Assembly: GCF_012922555.1 (NCBI RefSeq)
Contig: NZ_WIPK01000009.1
Coordinates: 1 to 64,000 of the forward strand
DNA: 64,000 nucleotides
Origin: Paraclostridium dentum
GTDB lineage: Bacteria; Bacillota; Clostridia; Peptostreptococcales; Peptostreptococcaceae
Direction of reading: 5' to 3'
The stretch's first letter is position 1, and every line of letters starts with the position of its first letter. Both the position numbers and the translations under genes were made by a program. Of this stretch, positions 51,571-58,223 are shown piece after piece. Below the pieces are notes generated by a model. The model had not been told where the DNA came from, ran no database searches, and saw nothing but the letters and a program-made list of their open reading frames with translations.

Positions 51571-52275
51571 TTATATTTCTACTAATTCATTTTGTATAAC
51601 TAAGCTTTTATCTTCTGATGTATATTCCCAATTTGGAGCTTGCTCATTTTTGCTATATGCTTTTATTTCTAATTTTTCAATTTTTTTATCTTTGTTTAGA
51701 TTCTTTATTGTTTCTCCTAAAAACTTCATTTGACTTAATGCTTTCTCAGGTTCTTTTATACTTTCAAGACTTAGTGATATTTGAGTTTTCCCATCTAGCT
51801 CTTTTATAGATTCCACCGCATAATACTGTGGTATGCTTTTAGGTTCTTCTTTTATTGTGTGGTATGTTTGAATTTCTACTTGTTGTTGATCTACTGCTTT
51901 TATAAGAGTTTGAGTTTTATCTGCTTCGTAGTTGAAATCTTGTGCTTTTTCTTTATCATCGAATATATAGATATTAAAATTTTTATTCATATCCTTTATT
52001 ATATTTTTTGAAAGTTGTCCCATTTCCTCTTTATTAAAGTCCTTTTTTTCTAAAACTACAAATGTGTTTACTCCATCTTCTTCTTCTTGTTTTATAATTT
52101 CATAATCATCTTTAGATATGTTTATTTCTGATTTCGAACTAGATACTCTAGATACGTAATGTTCTTCTTTTGATTTAAAAGATCCCCCCATGAGTGTAAA
52201 CCCTACTACTACAACTGCAGTTAAAGAACATGCTATAGCTATAACAAGTTTTTCATTTTTCTTATACTTCATCAT
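51571..52275 (-). CDS. Single-pass membrane protein of unknown function
   Basis: A 234-aa protein with a short basic cytoplasmic N-terminus, one transmembrane helix (about residues 10-30, LVIAIACSLTAVVVVGFTLM) and a soluble external domain with alternating strands and helices; no motif I recognise. GGAGG lies 5 nt before the ATG. It precedes the Asn-rich secreted protein gene by 19 nt, so the two are probably co-transcribed and may work together at the cell surface. Confidence 0.7.
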   Translation of the reverse strand: MMKYKKNEKLVIAIACSLTAVVVVGFTLMGGSFKSKEEHYVSRVSSSKSEINISKDDYEIIKQEEEDGVNTFVVLEKKDFNKEEMGQLSKNIIKDMNKNFNIYIFDDKEKAQDFNYEADKTQTLIKAVDQQQVEIQTYHTIKEEPKSIPQYYAVESIKELDGKTQISLSLESIKEPEKALSQMKFLGETIKNLNKDKKIEKLEIKAYSKNEQAPNWEYTSEDKSLVIQNELVEI

Positions 52276-52357
52276 TATTTCCTCCTAATTTTCACTCTCT
52301 GATATAATATAACATTTACTTTTTTATTTTTTTGCCTAAATCTGTCGAAATTAACAT

Positions 52358-52388
52358 AAAAAAGTTACCTCAAAATAGGTAACTTTTT
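52358..52388. terminator. Bidirectional terminator after cpsD copy 2
   Basis: AAGTTACCT (52362-52370) pairs with AGGTAACTT (52377-52385), with A- and T-runs on the two sides. It is 8 nt past the cpsD stop and separates that module from the unknown membrane protein gene. Confidence 0.9.
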
Positions 52389-52395
52389 AAAAGTT

Positions 52396-53070
52396 TTATG
52401 CTCCATAGTAATAGTTATAGTATCCGTAAGATCCATTAGTGTCTTCAAACTTGTTAAGTACAACACCTAGTATGTTAGCACCTACTTTATCTAATCTTTC
52501 TTTTGCTATTTGTGCCATTTCTATATCTACTTCTTTTGATGCAACTACTAATATACTTCCGTCTGTATATGTAGATAGTATTCCTGCATCAGTTATTATT
52601 CCTATTGGTGGTGCATCTATAAATATATAATCATAATAATCTTTTAATGATTGTAAGAATATCTTCATTTTTTTCGATGCCAACATCTCTGCTGGGTTTG
52701 GAGGTATTTTACCGCAAGTTAATACTTCTAAACCGTTTACTTCTGTTTTGTTAACACATTCATCAAATGATTTTTGTCCTGTTAAAACATCTGTAATACC
52801 ATGAGTGTTGCTTATGTTAAACATTCTGTGTACTGTTGGGTTTCTTAAGTCTCCCTCAACTACTAGTATTTTTTTACCTTCCATAGCAGCAAAGCTTACT
52901 GCTAAATTAGCTATTACTGTACTTTTACCTTCATTTTGCTGAGAGCTTGTTACTAATATTGATTTTATTTCTTTATCTACATTTGAATATTCTATATTAG
53001 TTCTTATAGTTCTATATGCTTCTGATATTGGTGATTTTGGATTTCTTTTAGTTATTAGTTTTTTTAGCAT
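52396..53070 (-). CDS. cpsD: CpsD-type tyrosine autokinase, copy 2
   Basis: A 224-aa BY-kinase with NPKSPISEAYRTIRTNIEYS, Walker A SSQQNEGKSTVIANLAVSFA, Walker A' LVVEGDLRNP (Glu where the other copy has Asp), Walker B YIFIDAPPIG and the tail SYGYYNYYYGA. It overlaps the end of cpsC copy 2. It lacks the lysine-rich extension seen in copy 1. In this window it is a separate two-gene unit closed by a strong terminator. Confidence 0.92.
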   Translation of the reverse strand: MLKKLITKRNPKSPISEAYRTIRTNIEYSNVDKEIKSILVTSSQQNEGKSTVIANLAVSFAAMEGKKILVVEGDLRNPTVHRMFNISNTHGITDVLTGQKSFDECVNKTEVNGLEVLTCGKIPPNPAEMLASKKMKIFLQSLKDYYDYIFIDAPPIGIITDAGILSTYTDGSILVVASKEVDIEMAQIAKERLDKVGANILGVVLNKFEDTNGSYGYYNYYYGA

Positions 53071-53767
53071 GCTTTTTTCTACCTTTCTTTTCTATATTTT
53101 CGTTAGGTACTACTCCTAGTGTAGGTAAGTTTAGATATTTTTCGATATCTTGAGTTGTTTTCATTTTTCTATCCATAAATTCTAATAAGAATACTATGAA
53201 TAGTCCTATCATAAACCCTAAAACCCCAGCTATTGCTACATTCATAACCTTATTAGGTTTTACTGGTTTTTCAGGTACTCTTGCCTTATCTATTACTTCA
53301 ACACTGTTTGCATTAGTTATTCTTTTTGCTTCTTTAGAAAATATTGTAGGTATAGCATTAGCTATTTTCATTGCCTTAGTTGGACTTGTATTTGTTACGC
53401 TTATAGATAATATTTGAGTATCCTTAACTGGCTCTACTTTCAAACTATTAAGTAACTCATCATAAGTCATGTTTAAATCTAATTTATTTATTACTGAATT
53501 TAGTACTGATTTTGATTTTATTATTTCACCATATGTTAACGTTAACTTTTGAGTAACATTTAACTGGTCTCCTGTTATCATGTTATTAGTTGCAGCACTT
53601 TGTTCTGCATTAACTATTAAAGTTGTACTTGCTTGATACTCTGGTTTTAATACAAAGAAACTTATAAGTCCGCTTATTATCATTGCTATTATAGTTATTA
53701 GTGCGATTATCCACGCTCGTTTTTTAATTATTTGGAAATATTCCCTTAAGTCTATCGTTTCTTCCAT
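53048..53767 (-). CDS. cpsC: CpsC-type chain-length regulator, copy 2
   Basis: A 239-aa Wzz-family protein starting MEETIDLREYFQIIKKRAWI, with two transmembrane helices (about 19-40 and 175-195), an outer domain (YQASTTLIVNAEQSAATNNM; TNTSPTKAMKIANAIPTIFS) and the cytoplasmic TTQDIEKYLNLPTLGVVPNE kinase-docking tail. The upstream minus strand has TATAAT about 60 nt before the start. It belongs with cpsD copy 2 as a regulatory unit for one of the two polymers. Confidence 0.92.
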   Translation of the reverse strand: MEETIDLREYFQIIKKRAWIIALITIIAMIISGLISFFVLKPEYQASTTLIVNAEQSAATNNMITGDQLNVTQKLTLTYGEIIKSKSVLNSVINKLDLNMTYDELLNSLKVEPVKDTQILSISVTNTSPTKAMKIANAIPTIFSKEAKRITNANSVEVIDKARVPEKPVKPNKVMNVAIAGVLGFMIGLFIVFLLEFMDRKMKTTQDIEKYLNLPTLGVVPNENIEKKGRKKHAKKTNN

Positions 53768-53908
53768 GTGGCCCTCCTATTTAATGTGCTTTTCCCCATA
53801 CAATGTATGTATCGACTCTTTATTATAAAACTTTACACCTTTTAGCTAAATTTTTCAATTTTTTTACACGTTTCGCCAAAATTAAAATCCCAATCCCTCT
53901 TACAATAT

Positions 53909-54055
53909 AAAAAAGCTATCTGAAACATAGTAAATATCAAATTGAATAGGAAATATTAAAATTGCAGCGACCTTTAAAGCATCATTTCAGCTTTGGAAGC
54001 AAAACTTTAATATTTCCTATTCATATCCACTATAAATTTTAGATAGCTTTATTTT
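53909..54055. repeat. Structured intergenic repeat, family A copy E6
   Basis: Outer helix AAAGCTATCT (53912-53921) / AGATAGCTTT (54041-54050). The middle helix GAATAGGAAATATTAAA (53944-53960) / TTTAATATTTCCTATTC (54006-54022) is perfect. On the minus strand the inner part reads TTTTGCTTCC-AAAGC, loop TGAAATGAT, then GCTTTAAAGGTCGCTGCAA. The outer and middle arms share no sequence with copy E4, while the loops do. It terminates the LCP gene (stop at 54063). Confidence 0.87.
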
Positions 54056-54062
54056 CCCTCAC

Positions 54063-54974
54063 TTATTGTTGAGTGTAATTTTTATAATCAAATATGAATT
54101 TTTTAAGTTGTTCGTTATTGTATTCTTTATCCCAAAGGATTACCCATCCTTTTTCTTTGCTTACTATTTTTCCATCTCTATGTCCTTCAAGTGGGAACTC
54201 AAGTTGTGGGAATTCTGTAAAGTTCATTTTTATAACCTTATTGGCTAATTTAAATATTTCCATTGGAGGTATATTAGTTTTTGTATATCCTAATATAGTA
54301 TTTCCTATTTCCATAAGATCTCCTGGATTACTTGATAATTTGTTATATGCAGCTTGCATAACAGTTCTTTGTCTATTATCTCTTTGATAAGCATCATCTG
54401 CATATCTTATTCTACTGTATGCTAGAGCTTCTGCTCCATTTAAAGTTTGTTTACCAGCGCTATTTACACCTGGAATATAACTTACCTCTTTAGGCAATAC
54501 ATCTATTTCAACTCCGCCTAAAGCATCTATAATTTTTTCAAAAGAGCTAAAACTTACAACAGCATACTTGTCAATTTTAAGTCCAAAGTTTTTATCTATA
54601 GTTTGAAGTAAAAGTGCAGGCCCTCCATAAGCGTAAGCATGCGTTAATTTTTCTTCTCCATAACCTGGAATTTGAACATAAGTATCACGTGCAAGAGAAG
54701 TTATTCTAATATCATTATTTTTTTCATCGATAGTTAAGACCATCATAGAATCAGATCTATTTCCCTTGTCTAAATTGTTTCCATCAACTCCAGCTAATAA
54801 TATATTAGTTATACCATCTTTATCATCAGCTTTTTCAACCTTTTCTTTTACATCTTTAGCTGCACTACTATCATATATAGAGTTTAGCTTAAAATAAAAA
54901 TATCCAAAAGCCACCATCGGAACAGCTACAATGAAAATAACTAATCCTATGACTATTTTTTTGAAAGTACTCAT
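54063..54974 (-). CDS. LytR-CpsA-Psr (LCP) family glycopolymer ligase
   Basis: A 303-aa membrane-anchored enzyme that transfers undecaprenyl-linked glycopolymers to peptidoglycan or surface proteins. It has one N-terminal helix (about residues 6-28), an extracytoplasmic LCP domain with GITNILLAGVDGNN, RSDSMMVLTID, ITSLARDTYVQIPGYGEEKL, AYAYGGPALLLQTI, FEKIIDALGGVEID, LAYSRIRYADDAYQRDNRQR, the last carrying the conserved arginines that bind pyrophosphate. It fits as the ligase for polymers made by the neighbouring clusters. Confidence 0.92.
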   Translation of the reverse strand: MSTFKKIVIGLVIFIVAVPMVAFGYFYFKLNSIYDSSAAKDVKEKVEKADDKDGITNILLAGVDGNNLDKGNRSDSMMVLTIDEKNNDIRITSLARDTYVQIPGYGEEKLTHAYAYGGPALLLQTIDKNFGLKIDKYAVVSFSSFEKIIDALGGVEIDVLPKEVSYIPGVNSAGKQTLNGAEALAYSRIRYADDAYQRDNRQRTVMQAAYNKLSSNPGDLMEIGNTILGYTKTNIPPMEIFKLANKVIKMNFTEFPQLEFPLEGHRDGKIVSKEKGWVILWDKEYNNEQLKKFIFDYKNYTQQ

Positions 54975-55070
54975 AAAATCCTCCCTATACTAATTATTAA
55001 TTTAGATATCCATATATTAGCATATATAAATATCGGTTGCTACTTATTTTTCTTTAGCAAAAAGTAAAAC

Positions 55071-55093
55071 CAAGGATTTAATTTTCATCCTTG
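55071..55093 (-). terminator. Terminator after the histidine kinase gene
   Basis: CAAGGAT (55071-55077) pairs with ATCCTTG (55087-55093). On the minus strand the stem is followed by GTTTTACTTTTT, just past the stop codon of the kinase gene. Confidence 0.75.
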
Positions 55094-55095
55094 AT

Positions 55096-56457
55096 TTATT
55101 GATTACATTCTATAATTATCTCTGTACCTATTCCAACTTCACTTTTAATTTTTAATTTATAGTTGTATAAATTAATTATTTGAGCTGCTATAGATAGCCC
55201 TATTCCAAAGCTATTGTTATATTTTCTTGATTTATCAACTCTATAGAATTTATCTGTTATCTTTGGAATTTCTTCTTTTTCTATTCCTATGCCATTATCC
55301 TTTATAGATATGTACATTTTTCTTTTTTCTCTGTACACTTTTATTTGTATTTCCTTTTCATCTTTTTCACAGTACTTTATAGCATTATCTATAAATATTA
55401 TGAAAAGTTGCTTAAAATGTTTCTTGTTCATATAAATATAAGCATCTTTTTCACACTCAAATTTAAAATCAACATCTTTTCTTATGACTTCAAAGTCATA
55501 TATAATTTGATCGATTGAAGCTTCTAAGTTTATTTTTTCTATTTCTTCATCAACTATTGTTTTGTTGTCCAATTTCCCGAGTTCTAATAAGTCATTTACA
55601 AGTTTTGTTAATCTATCAACTTCATCTAAACTTATTTTAAGCGATTTATTTAGTGTTTCAGGATCATTTTTTCCCCATCTATCTAACATCTTTAAATGTC
55701 CTTTTAATATGGTTAAAGGCGTTCTAAGTTCATGTGATGCGTCTTGAACAAACTGTCTTTGAACTCCAAATGAATGTTCAACTGAGTCCATCATTTCATT
55801 GAATATTATATTAACTTTATCAAACTCATCTTTTGGGTTTTGTATATATACTCTACTTGTTATTCCTTTTTCTTGTACCTCTTTCATAGTGTTGCTTAAG
55901 TTGTTTAATTTTTTTATAAACTGTCTTGATATATATATTCCTGCTATTAAACTTATTATTAATCCTATTATCAACATAAAAACAATTATAAGGATTGTAT
56001 TTTCCAGGAAATCATCATATAATTCACTTTCTCGCTCTAAATACATATAGTATTTATGATTACCTATATGCACAGGAGTTATTAAGCTTACCTTGTCGTT
56101 ATTTACGCTTAAAGAAGTGTCTATAATGTATGAACTTGGTTTTTGATAATCAAAATGTTTAGGTTTTTCATCCATTGTATTTAAAAGTTCTTTGTTATCT
56201 GAATTATATATAATAGCGTTTAAGTTCATAGATTCTAAAATTTCTTTTTGTACTTCATCTGAACTATTATTATTAAGTAAAATTTCTAGTTCATTGGCTC
56301 TTGATTTAATTTCTTCTTTTTCATATTTTATAGTCCAAACTCTAAATACTATAAATTGAGATATATAAGTTATTAAAAATATTACTACTATAGATATAAA
56401 CGATATAAGGGTCATTCTCCAAAATGTCGATAAAGATTTTAGTTTCTTTATAATCAT
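55096..56457 (-). CDS. Sensor histidine kinase
   Basis: A 453-aa membrane kinase. It has two transmembrane helices (about 14-36 and 155-178) around an external sensor loop, a HAMP domain, the H-box FVQDASHELRTPLTILKGHL (histidine near residue 243), the N-box FIDNAIKYC and the G-boxes DNGIGIEKEEIPKI and FGIGLSIAAQI. The first 4 nt overlap the regulator stop, so the pair is translated together. It phosphorylates the OmpR-type regulator. The stimulus is unknown; a PepSY protein is encoded just upstream, which may be sensor-linked. Confidence 0.93.
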   Translation of the reverse strand: MIIKKLKSLSTFWRMTLISFISIVVIFLITYISQFIVFRVWTIKYEKEEIKSRANELEILLNNNSSDEVQKEILESMNLNAIIYNSDNKELLNTMDEKPKHFDYQKPSSYIIDTSLSVNNDKVSLITPVHIGNHKYYMYLERESELYDDFLENTILIIVFMLIIGLIISLIAGIYISRQFIKKLNNLSNTMKEVQEKGITSRVYIQNPKDEFDKVNIIFNEMMDSVEHSFGVQRQFVQDASHELRTPLTILKGHLKMLDRWGKNDPETLNKSLKISLDEVDRLTKLVNDLLELGKLDNKTIVDEEIEKINLEASIDQIIYDFEVIRKDVDFKFECEKDAYIYMNKKHFKQLFIIFIDNAIKYCEKDEKEIQIKVYREKRKMYISIKDNGIGIEKEEIPKITDKFYRVDKSRKYNNSFGIGLSIAAQIINLYNYKLKIKSEVGIGTEIIIECNQ

Positions 56458-57125
56458 CTTAAGACATATCCTACACCACGAACAGTATGTATATAATCAT
56501 CATTTTTTAATTTTGATCTTAGATGCCTTATATAAACATCTACTACATTAGTTTCTGCATCGTAATCATATCCCCATACATGTTCTAATAAGTAGTCTCT
56601 AGTTAATACTTTATTTTCGTGTCTTATTAATTGAAGTAACAGTTCGTATTCTGTTGTAGTTAAGTTTACTACTTCATCTCCACACTTTACTATTCTGGCT
56701 TCTATATCTACATTTATATCTTTAAACTTCAAAGTACTTGTGTTGTTATTGCTCAAATTAACTCTTCTTAATATTGTTTCTATCCTTGCTAAAAGTTCCT
56801 CTATTGCAAATGGCTTTACAATATAGTCATCCGCCCCCATTTGAAGTCCAGAAACTTTATCCATAACATTATCTCTTGCTGTTAACATTATTATAGGTGT
56901 GTTTTTTGATTTCCTTAAACGTCTACAGACTTCTAGACCGTTTAAAGTTGGTAACATTAAATCTAATATAATCATATCATAATCTTTTTCTAGGGCCTTT
57001 TCTAAGCCTTCTTTTCCATCATTGCACATTTCAGTTTTATATCCTTCATGTGATAGTTCCATGTTTATAAATGATGCTATATTTTCTTCATCTTCTACTA
57101 TTAATACTTCGTACAAAAAACTCAC
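56454..57125 (-). CDS. OmpR/PhoB family response regulator
   Basis: A 223-aa regulator: receiver domain with VLIVEDEENIASFI, phospho-acceptor aspartate in MIILDLMLPTLNGLE (near residue 55) and the KPFAIEELLARI lysine, then a winged-helix DNA-binding domain (LTTTEYELLLQLIRHENKVL, RDYLLEHVWGYDYDAETNVV, DVYIRHLRSKL). It follows the PepSY gene after 15 nt and overlaps the kinase gene. Targets are not known; the PepSY gene in the same operon may be auto-regulated. Confidence 0.94.
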   Translation of the reverse strand: MSFLYEVLIVEDEENIASFINMELSHEGYKTEMCNDGKEGLEKALEKDYDMIILDLMLPTLNGLEVCRRLRKSKNTPIIMLTARDNVMDKVSGLQMGADDYIVKPFAIEELLARIETILRRVNLSNNNTSTLKFKDINVDIEARIVKCGDEVVNLTTTEYELLLQLIRHENKVLTRDYLLEHVWGYDYDAETNVVDVYIRHLRSKLKNDDYIHTVRGVGYVLR

Positions 57126-57140
57126 CTTCTCATTTATTTA

Positions 57141-57824
57141 TTAATCCATATTACTTACATCTTGTTTTGCATTTTCATCATCTATAGTTTCACTCTCTTT
57201 ATCTGAGTTAGAATCATAGTTTTCTATATCTACTACTTTTCCACTCACTGAATCAACCTCTACTTCTTTTATTATATTATTTTTATCTTTTATTTTAAAC
57301 TCATACACTATAGACATGCTATCATCATCTATTTCTTTATCTACCCCAATAACTTCACCTTGTACCTTTTTTAATGCAATATTTTTCAACTCTTCTTCTG
57401 AGTATTTACTCTTAGATTTTATTTCATTATAATTATAACTTTTTTCATCATCACTGTCATAATCTTTATCATCTTTTCCGTTATGATTTTCCATATCTAT
57501 TATAGCACCAGTCTTTGAATCTAACTCTATTTCATTTAACATGTTGTTTTTATCTTTTATTTTAAACTCATACACTACCGACATATTATCATCATCTAAA
57601 TCTTTTTTAACTCCAACAACCTCTCCTGGAATTTGCTTTAAAGCTACCTTTTCTAATTGCGCTTGTGAATAATTTTCATTCGACTTTACATAAGCATAAG
57701 CTGCACCTGTACCTAAAACACTCAATCCAATAGCTCCACTTATTGTTAAAACTGCAAATTTCTTAAACTTTCCTTTATAACCCTTTAAATTTTCTATCTT
57801 ATTTATTACATCTTCCTTTTTCAT
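57141..57824 (-). CDS. Membrane-anchored protein with two PepSY domains
   Basis: A 227-aa protein. A basic cytoplasmic N-terminus and one transmembrane helix (about residues 22-45) precede two tandem PepSY repeats that are very alike (LKQIPGEVVGVKKDLDDDNM ... and LKKVQGEVIGVDKEIDDDSM ...), joined by an acidic Asp/Lys linker. PepSY domains inhibit or modulate proteases and often occur with two-component systems. The ATG at 57824 has GGAGG 8 nt upstream; the ATG at 57839 is part of that site. It is the first gene of the operon, with TATAAT visible about 40 nt upstream. Confidence 0.87.
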   Translation of the reverse strand: MKKEDVINKIENLKGYKGKFKKFAVLTISGAIGLSVLGTGAAYAYVKSNENYSQAQLEKVALKQIPGEVVGVKKDLDDDNMSVVYEFKIKDKNNMLNEIELDSKTGAIIDMENHNGKDDKDYDSDDEKSYNYNEIKSKSKYSEEELKNIALKKVQGEVIGVDKEIDDDSMSIVYEFKIKDKNNIIKEVEVDSVSGKVVDIENYDSNSDKESETIDDENAKQDVSNMD

Positions 57825-57948
57825 AATCAATACCTCCATAAAGTTTTAATTTTTTCTATGAACTTATTATATAAAGTCATCATGAAAACTACTTTAAGCA
57901 GGCATTAACTTAACATAAAAATAATATTAAAATTTTTTAATGTTATGT

Positions 57949-58094
57949 AAAAAAGACTGATCTATACTTGAGCTAGGAATTGAATTTTATGTTGACGCGA
58001 CATTCTTTTTTCATGCCACAAAAAAAGACTGGTTTTATGTTTTTGGCTCGGGATTTGTGCTGTATGTTGCAGCGACATTCTTTTTTCATACCAC
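57949..58094. repeat. Two tandem half-copies of a family A repeat
   Basis: Two units of about 70-75 bp, starting at 57949 and 58020, repeat one half of the full element that follows (58095-58223). Each has AAAAAAGACTG, a variable segment, GGGATT or GGAATT, then ATGTTG-C-GCGACATTCTTTTTTCAT and CCAC. On the minus strand each is a downstream arm ending in a T-run. They have no partner arms of their own. With the upstream PepSY promoter region and copy E7 they fill the stretch 57840-58221, where I see no gene. Confidence 0.8.
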
Positions 58095-58223
58095 AAAAAA
58101 AGACTGCGTTATACTTGGACGAGGGATTGAATTTTATGTTGCAGCGACATTTACAAGCATCTTCACAGCTTGTATGGAGCAAAACATAAATTCAATCCCG
58201 AGCCCACAAGTAACCCAGTCTTT
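58095..58223. repeat. Structured intergenic repeat, family A copy E7 (end of matrix operon)
   Basis: On the minus strand AAAGACTGGGTTA pairs with TAACGCAGTCTTT (one mismatch). The middle helix GGGATTGAATTTATGTT / AACATAAAATTCAATCCC is nearly perfect. The apical helix TACAAGC / GCTTGTA has loop TGTGAAGAT, framed by TTTTGCTCCA and GTCGCTGCAA. The first bases overlap the stop codon of the VWA gene, for which it is the terminator. Confidence 0.87.

Noticed and set aside
50698-52350. Spo0A-box-like TGTCGAA sequences near the cpsC and membrane protein genes
   Set aside because: Two exact 7-mers in intergenic DNA are close to chance expectation for this base composition, and their placement relative to promoters is not consistent.
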